64,000 nucleotides of DNA from an uncultured Bacteroidota bacterium (GCA_903824725.1 CAIJXU010000029.1:1-64000); one strand, 5' to 3'. Counted from the stretch's first letter, positions 9,645 through 19,304 are shown. The notes: generated by a model not told the origin, from the sequence alone. Translations and numbers: made by a program.

Positions 9645-12440
9645 TTAATTCATTCGAATCATCACACCCTTATTACCCCCGCCTAAGCCCGATTTTTGCA
9701 GACTATATATAAAACTTAACAAAAAGTACTGATTGATCACATTGTAATTCTGGTCAACAATTTGGTTTTGAGAAACATTTCGGCTAACGCCCGCATTTTT
9801 ATTTAAAATATCAAAGGCGCTTGCTTTTATTTCGGCACGTTTATTTTTCATGAAAAATTTAGAAAAAGAAGCATTCCAAATAGGGATAGCGGTATTAAAC
9901 CCAGCCGCCCTTCCTGAATTAATAGTATAATTAAAGGATTGGTTGATCACAAAATTAAAGGGCAAATAATTAGTCACATCTGCACCGTAAACTCTTGTTA
10001 AATAATTAGTATTAAGTGTGGGTGTTATTTTATTATCGGTATTGCTGAATGAATAACGAGCTGATAAATCAATATCAACCACATCTTCTAGCTGAAAATT
10101 ATAGGTGAATGAAGGACCATATGATCTGGTCACTATAGTATTTAACATTGAATTGGTATAAGAAATATTATTACTAATACCGGAGCTTAAACCAAAGTTA
10201 AAACGAGAATGTATTTTCTTTAATCCAAAACCATAATTCACACTTCCATTAACACGATAAGAACCGTTTACATTGACAGGTTTAGAAAGGGTTACCCTGC
10301 TTGGTAAAATACTGTCATAATTCACGATAGAATTATCTGTTGAAGATGCATTCAACACGGCAAAAAAGTTGCGTTGTGAAATAATTTTAGATGAAAAGAA
10401 TCGGATATTTAAATTATTAACATAGCTTCTTTTTAAATCTGGATTACCAATCGTTTGACGGTTAATATTAGATTGATCTAATACAGGTTGTAATTGAGTA
10501 ATAGAAGGTTGATTGGTTGAGGTACGATAATTGATATTCAAATTTTTAGTTTGAGAAAAATTATATTGAAACATGGCCGACGGTAAGATGTCCTTGAAAT
10601 CCTGATTTAGTAAGGCTTTAGCACTTACATTTTCACCATTTAATTTAGCATTTTGGATAGAGAATCCTGTTGAAAAATTAAATTTGCGTTGATTGGTTCG
10701 GTAGTTCATCCCACCACCCGAATAGGTATACTCACTATTAAACTCATTGGTTAATCTTGTATTTAAAGTTTCAGAATTACCTGTTGAATCATATACTTTC
10801 TTACTACTACTTCCAATGCTTTTGCTAAAGTAGGCATTCATTTCTATTAAAGATTTTTTACCTAGAGGTTCAGTGTAGACCACATTAGCTGAATAGTTAG
10901 TGGTACTTCCTTTGCGAATATTTCTTTGATCTAAAAGAGAATCTTTAGTTATAATTCCTTGTGCATAAAATAATTGTTCTGTATTCTGACTACCATTAGA
11001 ATTGGATTGATTATATCCATTGGTAATGGTCGAAGAAATGGTTCGGCCTTTTTTGGCAAACTTTTTTCTTAATAATAAGGTATTAGAGAAGTTAGTTGCA
11101 TCCGTTGCGCTAGTAGAATGAGTTTTACTAGAATTCGTCATTTTGCCATCTGGTAAAAAAGTTTCAGAACTTGAATTACTTTCAGAACTACTATTGGAAC
11201 TTCCAATACTTGGCGTTAATTTGAATGAAAAAGTTTCAGTTACTTTTTGATCTAGGGTCATTCCAAAACTTTGTTGCTTATTTTTAGATGTGCTTCCAGA
11301 GCTATCTATTCTATTAAATAAATTTCCAGGCGTTAGATTTTGAGTGAACGAATTACTTTTATTAAAGCGTTCAATATCGCTGATGGAAGTGTTTGCATTA
11401 AAATCCGTTTTCTTTTGATTAAACACATTGGAATAATTTCCACCTCCTGATAAAGTAGTTGCAACCCCTGCTGAACTAGCATCACTGCCACCACCACCAC
11501 CGCCGCCAAAAGAAATAGTCATACCTCCACCACCACCTGGTCGGCCACCACCACCACCGCCATTAAAACTTGAGAAATCTCTTTGAGAGAAATTTTGACG
11601 ATTGGTATTATTGGCACCTCCTATTAAGGAAAGTTGCTCATCATTATTTAAACGATTCAGATTTCCTTGAAAATCATATCTGCCAGGGATACCTACACCT
11701 CCAGTTAATTTACCAAAATTGGATTGATTTCTATCTTTCTTGATTTTCAAATTGATGGCTGTTTCCTCGGTACCATCATCAACACCTGTAAACATGGCTT
11801 GATCGGATTTGCGATCGTACACTTGAATTTTATCGATTGCATCAGCGGGTAAATTTCGAGTGGCCATTTTAGGATCTCCTGTAAAAAATTCCTTGCCATT
11901 CACAAATACTTTTGTAACCGATTTACCATTTACAGTAATAGCGCCCGATTTATCCACTTCGATGCCTGGCATCTTTTTTAATAAATCTTCAACAACTGCA
12001 TTAGGTGCAGTTTTAAAATTTTCAGCATTAAATTCAATGGAATCACCATTGATTACAACGGGTGCCCTGCGCGATGTTACCGTTACAGTTGACATAGTAC
12101 TAGCATCCTGTAAGTATATATTATTTAAATTAATGTTCGCATTTTTCCCTGTTTTAAAAGCCAACCATTGTTGTTGATAACCTACATAGGAAAGTGATAA
12201 TAAATAAGACCCTGCTGCAATATTTTTGATTGTAAAATGACCTTGCTCATTTGACCTTGCAAAACTCACTAATGAGGAATCTTTTGCTTTTACTATAGAA
12301 ACAGTAGCAGATGGTAAATTTCTTTTGGCAATACTATCTACAATAGTACCCTCAATTGTAAAAGTTTGAGCAGAAGCAAAATAACCAACTAACATTAGTG
12401 TGGTTAAAAAAAGTCCTTTTAGAATTTTTATTTTTTTCAT
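9645..12440 (-). CDS. Outer membrane beta-barrel protein with N-terminal carboxypeptidase-regulatory-like domain (TonB-receptor-like)
   Basis: 931-aa ORF; CarboxypepD_reg-like N-terminus, plug-like region, beta-barrel; paired with GLPGLI. Confidence 0.85.
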   Translation of the reverse strand: MKKIKILKGLFLTTLMLVGYFASAQTFTIEGTIVDSIAKRNLPSATVSIVKAKDSSLVSFARSNEQGHFTIKNIAAGSYLLSLSYVGYQQQWLAFKTGKNANINLNNIYLQDASTMSTVTVTSRRAPVVINGDSIEFNAENFKTAPNAVVEDLLKKMPGIEVDKSGAITVNGKSVTKVFVNGKEFFTGDPKMATRNLPADAIDKIQVYDRKSDQAMFTGVDDGTEETAINLKIKKDRNQSNFGKLTGGVGIPGRYDFQGNLNRLNNDEQLSLIGGANNTNRQNFSQRDFSSFNGGGGGGRPGGGGGMTISFGGGGGGGSDASSAGVATTLSGGGNYSNVFNQKKTDFNANTSISDIERFNKSNSFTQNLTPGNLFNRIDSSGSTSKNKQQSFGMTLDQKVTETFSFKLTPSIGSSNSSSESNSSSETFLPDGKMTNSSKTHSTSATDATNFSNTLLLRKKFAKKGRTISSTITNGYNQSNSNGSQNTEQLFYAQGIITKDSLLDQRNIRKGSTTNYSANVVYTEPLGKKSLIEMNAYFSKSIGSSSKKVYDSTGNSETLNTRLTNEFNSEYTYSGGGMNYRTNQRKFNFSTGFSIQNAKLNGENVSAKALLNQDFKDILPSAMFQYNFSQTKNLNINYRTSTNQPSITQLQPVLDQSNINRQTIGNPDLKRSYVNNLNIRFFSSKIISQRNFFAVLNASSTDNSIVNYDSILPSRVTLSKPVNVNGSYRVNGSVNYGFGLKKIHSRFNFGLSSGISNNISYTNSMLNTIVTRSYGPSFTYNFQLEDVVDIDLSARYSFSNTDNKITPTLNTNYLTRVYGADVTNYLPFNFVINQSFNYTINSGRAAGFNTAIPIWNASFSKFFMKNKRAEIKASAFDILNKNAGVSRNVSQNQIVDQNYNVINQYFLLSFIYSLQKSGLGGGNKGVMIRMN

Positions 12441-12600
12441 TTTGTAAAATTACGATAAAATTCGTACCATTTTTTTGTTAGGCTGTTTTGGACGCCAAAT
12501 TTTGTGTTAAATAGGCCTCTTTTTGGATAAGCGGTAATCTCGCTTGTTCAATCGGGCGACCAATGCCCTGATTTATAAGATTTGTATATAAAACCTGATA

Positions 12601-12720
12601 AATAGACTCGCTATTTGACCCTATTGGAGGGGTTTAGTTTAACAGACATGGTGCTTTTTTGGTCTTGTTCGCTATGAGCGCCTACCCTCTCTTTTTTGAT
12701 ATTCATAATAGGAGTCTAAA
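12601..12720 (+). ncRNA. Candidate 6S-like (SsrS/6S-Flavo-type) structured RNA
   Basis: Long imperfect hairpin: closing stem TAGACTCgCTATT (12603-12615) / AATAGGAGTCTA (12707-12718), central bubble, inner stem GGAGGG/CCCTCT, apical GGTGC/GCGCC; non-coding divergent intergenic region; plus-strand terminator downstream. Confidence 0.4.
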
Positions 12721-12754
12721 ACGAGATGGCTAAGACGTTAAAAGGTGATTTTTT

Positions 12755-12793
12755 ATAAAAAAAGGGGGCAGTTTTATCCCTCTTTTTTTTGTA
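12755..12793 (+). terminator. Intrinsic terminator upstream of the sugar isomerase gene, no annotated plus-strand gene before it
   Basis: A-tract, GGGGG-cagttttat-CCCTC (G-U allowed), followed by a run of T. Confidence 0.6.
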
Positions 12794-12818
12794 AATTTAT
12801 ATTCTAAAACAGGATAAG

Positions 12819-13745
12819 ATGCAAAATTCAAGACGAAAATTTATACAAAATGCTTCCTTGGTACTTGCAGGTGCAAGTTTAAAACCTAGTGTACTTTGGT
12901 CAAAAAATGACAGCATTGAAAAAGTAAAAAATTTAATTGGCATTCAATTATATTCTGTTCGTGCGGATATGAAAAAAGATCCATTGAGCACTTTAACTGC
13001 ATTAGCTAAAATGGGTTATGAGCATGTTGAACACGCTAATTATATTGATCGTAAATTTTATGGATACAATGCAAAAGATTTTAAAAAAGTATTGGACTCT
13101 TTAGGACTTCATATGCCAAGTGGACATACCGTTATGGATGTTGAACACTTTAATAAATCAACGAATGATTTCACAGACGAATGGAAGTATACTATTGATG
13201 ACGCTGCTACCTTAGGTCAAACCTATGTGATTAGTCCATCGATTGATGAAAAAATTAGAAATTCTTATGACGCATTTAAATTTCAAATGGAAGTATTCAA
13301 TAAATGTGGTGTGTTATGTAAAAAACATGGAATGACATTTGGCTACCATAATCATAATTTTGAATTTACTGAAAAGGTAAATGGGGAAATTATTTATGAT
13401 TTAATATTAAAAAACACAGACCCTAACTTAGTTGTTCAACAGCTTGACTTTGGCAATATGTACGGGGCAGGAGCAAGAGGAAAAGATTGGATTAATAAAT
13501 ATCCAGGCAGATTCCCTTCATTGCATGTGAAAGATGAAATCAAAGTAGAAAAGGGTGAAATGGGAGATGGCTACGAGAGCACTATCTTAGGAGACGGTGT
13601 GGTAGACCCAAAAGCAGTTAGTTTATTAGCAAAAAAAATAGGAGGGGCACACCATTTTATAGTAGAGCAAGAATCCTATCAAAATCGAACACCATTAGAA
13701 AGTGCAAAAATTGATTTAAACAGAATAAAGTCTTGGGGAATTTAA
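12819..13745 (+). CDS. Sugar phosphate isomerase/epimerase (xylose-isomerase-like TIM barrel), Tat-like leader
   Basis: 308-aa ORF; NSRRKFIQNASLVLAGASL leader; GIQLYSVR, GYHNHNFEF, QQLDFGNMYGAG, VEQE motifs. Confidence 0.88.
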   Translation: MQNSRRKFIQNASLVLAGASLKPSVLWSKNDSIEKVKNLIGIQLYSVRADMKKDPLSTLTALAKMGYEHVEHANYIDRKFYGYNAKDFKKVLDSLGLHMPSGHTVMDVEHFNKSTNDFTDEWKYTIDDAATLGQTYVISPSIDEKIRNSYDAFKFQMEVFNKCGVLCKKHGMTFGYHNHNFEFTEKVNGEIIYDLILKNTDPNLVVQQLDFGNMYGAGARGKDWINKYPGRFPSLHVKDEIKVEKGEMGDGYESTILGDGVVDPKAVSLLAKKIGGAHHFIVEQESYQNRTPLESAKIDLNRIKSWGI

Positions 13746-13757
13746 ATTCATTCATTT

Positions 13758-14477
13758 CTATACGACCGATGCTTTAGTGCATAAAGCAACATCATACATA
13801 CTTGGATTCATTAAATAATGATCGTACAACTTAGTTAAAAAAGTAATTTTCACTAAGCCTGCTACATTTTTAACATCAAACTGTTGCATTAACTTAGTCC
13901 GATGTCCTTCGATGGTGCGTTTACTATGCCCAACTTCATAAGCTATTTGTTTACTAGAAGCTTCCTCGCAAATCCTTACTAAAATATATTTATCATAGAT
14001 AGTCAGTTGGCGCATTCTTTCCATTTGCTTGATTTTACCCATTTGATTTACTAAGGCAAAAACTTTATCTGCAATACTAGCGCAAAAATATACCTTGTCT
14101 TGTTCTGCCATTAATAATGCCTTCACCCACTCCTGCTCTGATACCTGCCTTGAAACAATGACCGAAAAACCAATATCGATTAAGTTATACAAGTGCAAAT
14201 CATCTTCTTCATTAAATAATATCATAATAGGTATGCGCTTTTTAATAGATTGAATTGTTATAATGGTTTGTGATTGAGCAAAGTTTAACATGCCACTATC
14301 TAGTACTAAAACTTGAGGAGCATCTGTTTTCAGATGATCTAGGGACATCATTTCATTCAATTCCTTTAGGGTATGGATGATACAATACCCATTAAACTTA
14401 GGATGATCATGAAGAAGTGACCCACATCCTATCGCATACACTGTTTGTTGATCACATATGATTACTTGGCTTTGCAT
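13758..14477 (-). CDS. LuxR-family response-regulator-like transcription factor
   Basis: ORF 13758..14513, ATG at 14477 preferred; C-terminal HTH KQIAYEVGHSKRTIEGHRTKLMQQFDVKN; degenerate receiver-like N-terminus. Confidence 0.8.
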   Translation of the reverse strand: MQSQVIICDQQTVYAIGCGSLLHDHPKFNGYCIIHTLKELNEMMSLDHLKTDAPQVLVLDSGMLNFAQSQTIITIQSIKKRIPIMILFNEEDDLHLYNLIDIGFSVIVSRQVSEQEWVKALLMAEQDKVYFCASIADKVFALVNQMGKIKQMERMRQLTIYDKYILVRICEEASSKQIAYEVGHSKRTIEGHRTKLMQQFDVKNVAGLVKITFLTKLYDHYLMNPSMYDVALCTKASVV

Positions 14478-14572
14478 AAATAAGGCTTCTTGGTTTATAA
14501 TAAAGTAAAACAACGATAAGCTTATAATACATTGATAAACAAACCTATGTTAAAGTATCAATGGCAATAAAA

Positions 14573-14680
14573 ATGATGACAAAGGGCCCTAATCATGTAT
14601 TTTCTATTATCCTAACATTCACTCTAAAGACTTCGTATAAAGTAGTGATTAAATTAAACCCCCTAATTATTTGTCAGTAA
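14573..14680 (+). CDS. Possible 35-aa small ORF upstream of the ATP-grasp gene (MMTKGPNHVFSIILTFTLKTSYKVVIKLNPLIICQ)
   Basis: Uninterrupted frame read from sequence; no independent support. Confidence 0.15.
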   Translation: MMTKGPNHVFSIILTFTLKTSYKVVIKLNPLIICQ

Positions 14681-14735
14681 TATAAATTTTATAACTTCAT
14701 TCATAATTACTAACCATTCCACTATCTAATCATCA

Positions 14736-15848
14736 TTGCGTAACCTATTTTATCCCTTTGTTCCAATTGGTCATTTGAAAGTTTGGGTGCTTGCTCCCGC
14801 CTTGGATAATCCTGACCCCAATTTATCTTACTACTATGATTTTAGTCAAAGTATCGAGGAATATACACGCGTATTTGCTGAACTTGAATTGCCTTGGCAA
14901 TGGCAACCTGTTTCATTAGAAACTTATAAAACTATTATTCAAGAAATAGCAAATGAAAGACAAAAGGGATTATTTTTCCCTGTTGTTTTAAATTTATGCG
15001 ATGGTGATGAAATAAATGGTGCACCAGGATTATCGGTAATTAAAGCATTAGAGGAAAAACAATTAGTCTACACAGGAGCGGATGATTATTTTTATGATAT
15101 CACCACTTCAAAAATTCCAATGAAGAAGGCTTTTGATGAAGCGGGTGTCCCTACTCCAAAATGGGAAGCCATTAAAATAAATGCAGAGGTTAAACCAAAG
15201 GAGCTCATCAAAAATTTAGGGAGTCCATTAATTGTAAAACCAGCCGTATCTGGTGGCAGCTTAGGATTAGGAATTAAAAATGTAGTTGATAACCCTACTG
15301 ACTTGCAATTACAATTAGATAAAATGTTTGAAGGGTATAGAGGATGGGATCTTGCAACAGATGGAATTTTAGCAGAATCTTTTGTACAAGGACCAGAATA
15401 CACGGTCATGATTGTTGGAACTCATCATCAGCCAGAGTATGCTAAAATTTATCCGCCTGTGGAAAGAGTGTTTCACGCTTCTCTTCCTGAAAATGAAAAA
15501 ATATTATCCTTTGATCGACTTTGGGAAATTTATGAAGATGAAACACCCATGCCTGCTGACGAAAATTTTTACCAATATCAAGCTAGCCCAAGCGAAACTA
15601 AATTAGCCATTCAACAAATTTCATGGGATGCGTATGCTGCAGTTAATGGTACTGGATACACTAGAGTAGATGTTCGAGTTGACGCCAAAACGGGTAAGCC
15701 TTATGTTCTCGAAGTAAATGCACAGTGTGGTATCAGTGAGGATGAGAACTACACTTCTATTGGGGCTATTCTTAGATTTGCCAATCAAAGCTTTACCGAA
15801 TTAGTGATTCATATTATCAATGACGCATTCGCTAGACGAAAAAAATAA
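14736..15848 (+). CDS. ATP-grasp ligase, D-Ala-D-Ala-ligase-like
   Basis: 370-aa ORF; TTG start with an in-frame TAA at 14727; ATP-grasp motifs (SPLIVKPAVSGGSLGLGI, VLEVNAQCGIS). Confidence 0.85.
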   Translation: MRNLFYPFVPIGHLKVWVLAPALDNPDPNLSYYYDFSQSIEEYTRVFAELELPWQWQPVSLETYKTIIQEIANERQKGLFFPVVLNLCDGDEINGAPGLSVIKALEEKQLVYTGADDYFYDITTSKIPMKKAFDEAGVPTPKWEAIKINAEVKPKELIKNLGSPLIVKPAVSGGSLGLGIKNVVDNPTDLQLQLDKMFEGYRGWDLATDGILAESFVQGPEYTVMIVGTHHQPEYAKIYPPVERVFHASLPENEKILSFDRLWEIYEDETPMPADENFYQYQASPSETKLAIQQISWDAYAAVNGTGYTRVDVRVDAKTGKPYVLEVNAQCGISEDENYTSIGAILRFANQSFTELVIHIINDAFARRKK

Positions 15849-15852
15849 AATT

Positions 15853-17292
15853 ATGCGCCCCCTCCCCCTTTTAAATGATACAGCTAGTTTTGCCCAATTG
15901 AAAATTTGTGTTTTACAACCCGATTATTCAACCTCTGGCGTCGATTACCAATATTATGATCCTAAAAGAAACCTCTCGGCCTTTATGCCTGAAGCGCATA
16001 TTGATCATATCTTTTTAAATAAATTGACTACCTACCAACAACTTAAACAGTTAAAGGAAAAAAATTACGACATCTATATTAATTTATGTGAAGGTTATTT
16101 AGAGTGGAAAGTGCCTTCCATTGATGTGATTATGAGTTTGGATTTATTAGGACTTCCTTATACTGGTCCTACTGTGAATTTGTACGATCCACAAAAAACA
16201 ATCATGAAGTATTTGGCTTTTTGTGAAGATGTAAAAACACCAGCGCATGTATTAATTGAATCAGCAGATGACTTATCCTTATTGCCAGGAAATTTAAATT
16301 TCCCTTTATTTGTAAAGCCGGCTAAAGCAGGTGATAGCTTAGGCGTGGACGATGCTTCTAAAGTGACCAATCAAAAAGAATTAATAACAAAAGTAAATAA
16401 AATAGTAGCCGAATTTGGTTCCGCTTTAGTGGAGGAGTATATCGAAGGCCGTGAGTTTACAGTATTAGTATGTGGCAATGCAGATGGTAAAACTTGTACA
16501 AGTTTTAAACCTGTTGAATATATTTTTCCCGAAGGTTTTGCTTTTAAAACCTATGCCTTAAAAACTTCCGAATTACACCCTAATGCAAATATTCCTGTTG
16601 AAGATACAAATTTGGCAAAGCAACTACAATCCATCGGCGAACAACTATTTATGTCGTTTAGTGGTGTTGGCTATGCTCGTATGGATTTTAGAATGGATGC
16701 AAAAGGCGATATCTATTTTTTAGAAATTAATTTTACTTGTTCTGTTTTTTACGAAAAAGGATTGGAAGGTTCGGCAGATTATATTTTAATGCATGACGCT
16801 GCAGGTCAGAGAGGATTTTTGGAACGCATTATTATTGAAGGCATGGCGCGTTATCAAAAAAAGGAAAAATTATTTTTAATCAAAGGGAATGCTATTTCGG
16901 GATATGGGATTTATGCAAAATATGATCTTCCTAAAAACACACTTCTATTTAAAGGGGAAGAAAAAGCACAACGCATCATTACCAAAAAATATATGGACGA
17001 AAATTGGGATGAGCGAGAAAAATTAAACTTTAGACGCTACGCCTATCCGATAGGTAAGGAAGTATATATATTATGGGATTTGCAACCCGAAGAATGGGCC
17101 CCTCAAAATCACCACTGTGATGCCAACTGCGGTTATAAGGGTTTAAATGTCATCACTAAAAAAGATATTAAAAAAGGCGAAGAACTTACTTTGGATTATG
17201 CTGATTTTTTAGACCATACCATGGAACCATTCCGATGTAGTTGTGGAGACCCTAAATGTAGGGGTTTGATAAAAGGGAATGTTCAGTTTTAA
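15853..17292 (+). CDS. ATP-grasp ligase fused to C-terminal SET-domain methyltransferase
   Basis: ORF 15820..17292, ATG at 15853 follows the upstream stop; ATP-grasp (FPLFVKPAKAGDSLGV, FLEINFTCSVF) then SET motifs (GYGIYA, NHHCDANCGY, GEELTLDYAD) and post-SET CSCGDPKCRG. Confidence 0.87.
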   Translation: MRPLPLLNDTASFAQLKICVLQPDYSTSGVDYQYYDPKRNLSAFMPEAHIDHIFLNKLTTYQQLKQLKEKNYDIYINLCEGYLEWKVPSIDVIMSLDLLGLPYTGPTVNLYDPQKTIMKYLAFCEDVKTPAHVLIESADDLSLLPGNLNFPLFVKPAKAGDSLGVDDASKVTNQKELITKVNKIVAEFGSALVEEYIEGREFTVLVCGNADGKTCTSFKPVEYIFPEGFAFKTYALKTSELHPNANIPVEDTNLAKQLQSIGEQLFMSFSGVGYARMDFRMDAKGDIYFLEINFTCSVFYEKGLEGSADYILMHDAAGQRGFLERIIIEGMARYQKKEKLFLIKGNAISGYGIYAKYDLPKNTLLFKGEEKAQRIITKKYMDENWDEREKLNFRRYAYPIGKEVYILWDLQPEEWAPQNHHCDANCGYKGLNVITKKDIKKGEELTLDYADFLDHTMEPFRCSCGDPKCRGLIKGNVQF

Positions 17293-17368
17293 GCATAAAT
17301 TACCTGCATTAAATTGTTTCGCCGCTTGCTTTTCCTTAAATTGCTTTAATAAACAATCAAATTAATAT

Positions 17369-18136
17369 ATGAAAAAAAGTATATTGGCTTTTATGGCGAT
17401 TTGTATTTTTAGTATTCATGCAAACGCTCAAAAAACAAAACAAGAAACTGGAAAGGTCACTCCCGAAAGTTTAGAGTCTTGGGTACCCGTACCTATTATT
17501 TCTGCAGGGTCTACTAATACAGATGCACCTTCGGATGCGATTGTATTATTTAACGGTAAAGATGTATCTGCTTTTCAAAAATTAGATGGCAGCCCAGTAA
17601 AATGGAAGTTAGATGCAGATGGTTCTTTGACTGATGTGAAAGGAGCCGGTGACTTGTACACTAAAAAAGCTTTTGGGAATTGTCAATTACATGTTGAATT
17701 TAGAACACCTGCCATCGTAAAAAATAGCGGTCAAGCAAGAGGAAATAGTGGCGTATACTTAATGGGCAAATATGAGATTCAAGTTTTAGACTCCTATGAT
17801 AATGTCACTTACTCTAATGGTCAAGCCGCTGCTGTTTATAAACAATATGCTCCATTAGTAAATGCAAGTCGTAAACCAGGTGAGTGGCAATCTTATGATA
17901 TCATTTTTACAGCCCCTGTATTTAAGGATAATGGCGAGCTGAGTTCACCAGGACGAGTAACTGTTTTACATAATGGTGTATTGGTGCAAAACAATGTTTC
18001 TATATTAGGACCTACCGATTATTCGGCAATACCTGTGTATAAAAAACATGATAGTAAACTGCCATTGTATTTTCAAGATCATGGCGATGATGGCAACCCT
18101 ATTAGTTATCGAAACATTTGGATTAGAGAATTATAA
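17369..18136 (+). CDS. DUF1080 (3-keto-disaccharide hydrolase-like) secreted protein
   Basis: 255-aa ORF; signal peptide; LFNGKDVSAFQK, GNSGVYLMGKYEIQVLDSY, ISYRNIWIREL. Confidence 0.88.
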   Translation: MKKSILAFMAICIFSIHANAQKTKQETGKVTPESLESWVPVPIISAGSTNTDAPSDAIVLFNGKDVSAFQKLDGSPVKWKLDADGSLTDVKGAGDLYTKKAFGNCQLHVEFRTPAIVKNSGQARGNSGVYLMGKYEIQVLDSYDNVTYSNGQAAAVYKQYAPLVNASRKPGEWQSYDIIFTAPVFKDNGELSSPGRVTVLHNGVLVQNNVSILGPTDYSAIPVYKKHDSKLPLYFQDHGDDGNPISYRNIWIREL

Positions 18137-18173
18137 AGAAATTTAAAACAGATCCTTAAAGAATTTATACTAC

Positions 18174-18208
18174 CCCCTTGGATGTTCATTACATTCAAGG
18201 GGTTTTTT
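18174..18208 (+). terminator. Intrinsic terminator after the DUF1080 gene
   Basis: CCCCTTGGATG-ttcatta-CATTCAAGGGG followed by TTTTTT. Confidence 0.8.
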
Positions 18209-18252
18209 GATGTTTATGTGTAAAATATATAGTACTTTAAGGGTAAGGATTA

Positions 18253-18966
18253 ATGCTTATGGGAAAAATTCATCCGCCTGCTTTTATTGAACCCTTCTCT
18301 CCTTTTTGGTGGGAATGTATGGTTATGATTATTTTAATTATCACTATTGTGGTTCGAGTTCCCCTTCATTTCAAAAAAGTAAATGTTAAAACCTACGCTA
18401 CTTTTATAGCTTTGTTTTTTTCAATTAATTTCTTAGTTGAAAATTATTACAATTATCAAGAAGGGTATTGGAATGTAAAACAAAATCTTCCTGCTCACTT
18501 ATGTAGTATCAGTTATTTTTTGTGTATTGCTTTATTGCTAAACTACAAACAATGGTTGGCTGAATGTGTTTACTATTGGGGCTTAGCAGGAGGTATTCAT
18601 TCCTTACTTACACCAGAATTTACCCTTGGAATGGATGGCTATAATTTTTATGCTTACTTTATTGATCATGCTGGTATGCTATTGGTGATTGCTTACATGA
18701 TATTACATTTGGATTTTAGGCCGCGCCCCAAATCTTGGATTTGGATATTTGGTTATACTCAAATAGTAGCGATTGGTGTTGGCCTTGTTAATTATACAGT
18801 GGGCGCTAATTATATGTATTTATCTGCTAAGCCTGAAGTGAATAATCCTTTTGTTATTGGCGAATGGCCTTATTATATCCTTGTATTAGAATTGGTAGGC
18901 TTATTACATTTTTGGGCATTTTACTTGCCTTTTGCTAAAAAAAATAAACAAGTTTTTGTTCATTAA
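18253..18966 (+). CDS. TIGR02206/YwaF-like integral membrane protein
   Basis: 237-aa multi-TM ORF; PAHLCSISYFLC motif typical of the family. Confidence 0.7.
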   Translation: MLMGKIHPPAFIEPFSPFWWECMVMIILIITIVVRVPLHFKKVNVKTYATFIALFFSINFLVENYYNYQEGYWNVKQNLPAHLCSISYFLCIALLLNYKQWLAECVYYWGLAGGIHSLLTPEFTLGMDGYNFYAYFIDHAGMLLVIAYMILHLDFRPRPKSWIWIFGYTQIVAIGVGLVNYTVGANYMYLSAKPEVNNPFVIGEWPYYILVLELVGLLHFWAFYLPFAKKNKQVFVH

Positions 18967-19304
18967 AGCTCCTCGATTCTTTTGGCTTTATCATCTATCA
19001 CTAAATCAAAATTAGGTTTGGTAGGACTTCCGTTGGGGCAGTACCCTGTAATTAAGTCATTAAACTTACAACCCCATTTATTTAATTGCTCCAGGGTGAG
19101 TGCGCGCAAATCGCGTTTCGAACTTTCTCCTCTTCCCGTCCAATAGGTAATATGCCAACCTTGCTCAAACAATTGGTTGATTTTTGCAATGTTTTCAAAA
19201 TTAGGTTCTGCTAATTCGTACACTCTCTTTTCACTATAAAAGCAAATCGTTTCATCAATGTCTACTAATGCCTTTTTAGAACCGAACCTTTTAGACTCTA
19301 TCAT
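18963..19304 (-). CDS. HAD-like small phosphatase
   Basis: 113-aa ORF; VDIDETICF (DxDxT), YWTGRGESSKRD, LVIDDKAKRIEEL. Confidence 0.75.
   Translation of the reverse strand: MIESKRFGSKKALVDIDETICFYSEKRVYELAEPNFENIAKINQLFEQGWHITYWTGRGESSKRDLRALTLEQLNKWGCKFNDLITGYCPNGSPTKPNFDLVIDDKAKRIEEL

Noticed and set aside
12441-12818. tmRNA, RNase P RNA or SRP RNA in the 12.4-12.8 kb gap
   Set aside because: No tag-peptide ORF or tRNA-like ends, no RNase P core motif (GAGGAAAGTCC), and no SRP GGAAGGAAGCAGCC-like tetraloop region.
14736-17292. Vancomycin-resistance-type or peptidoglycan D-Ala-D-Ala ligase operon
   Set aside because: No vanH/vanX or mur neighbours, and the second enzyme is fused to a SET domain; cell-wall role not supported.
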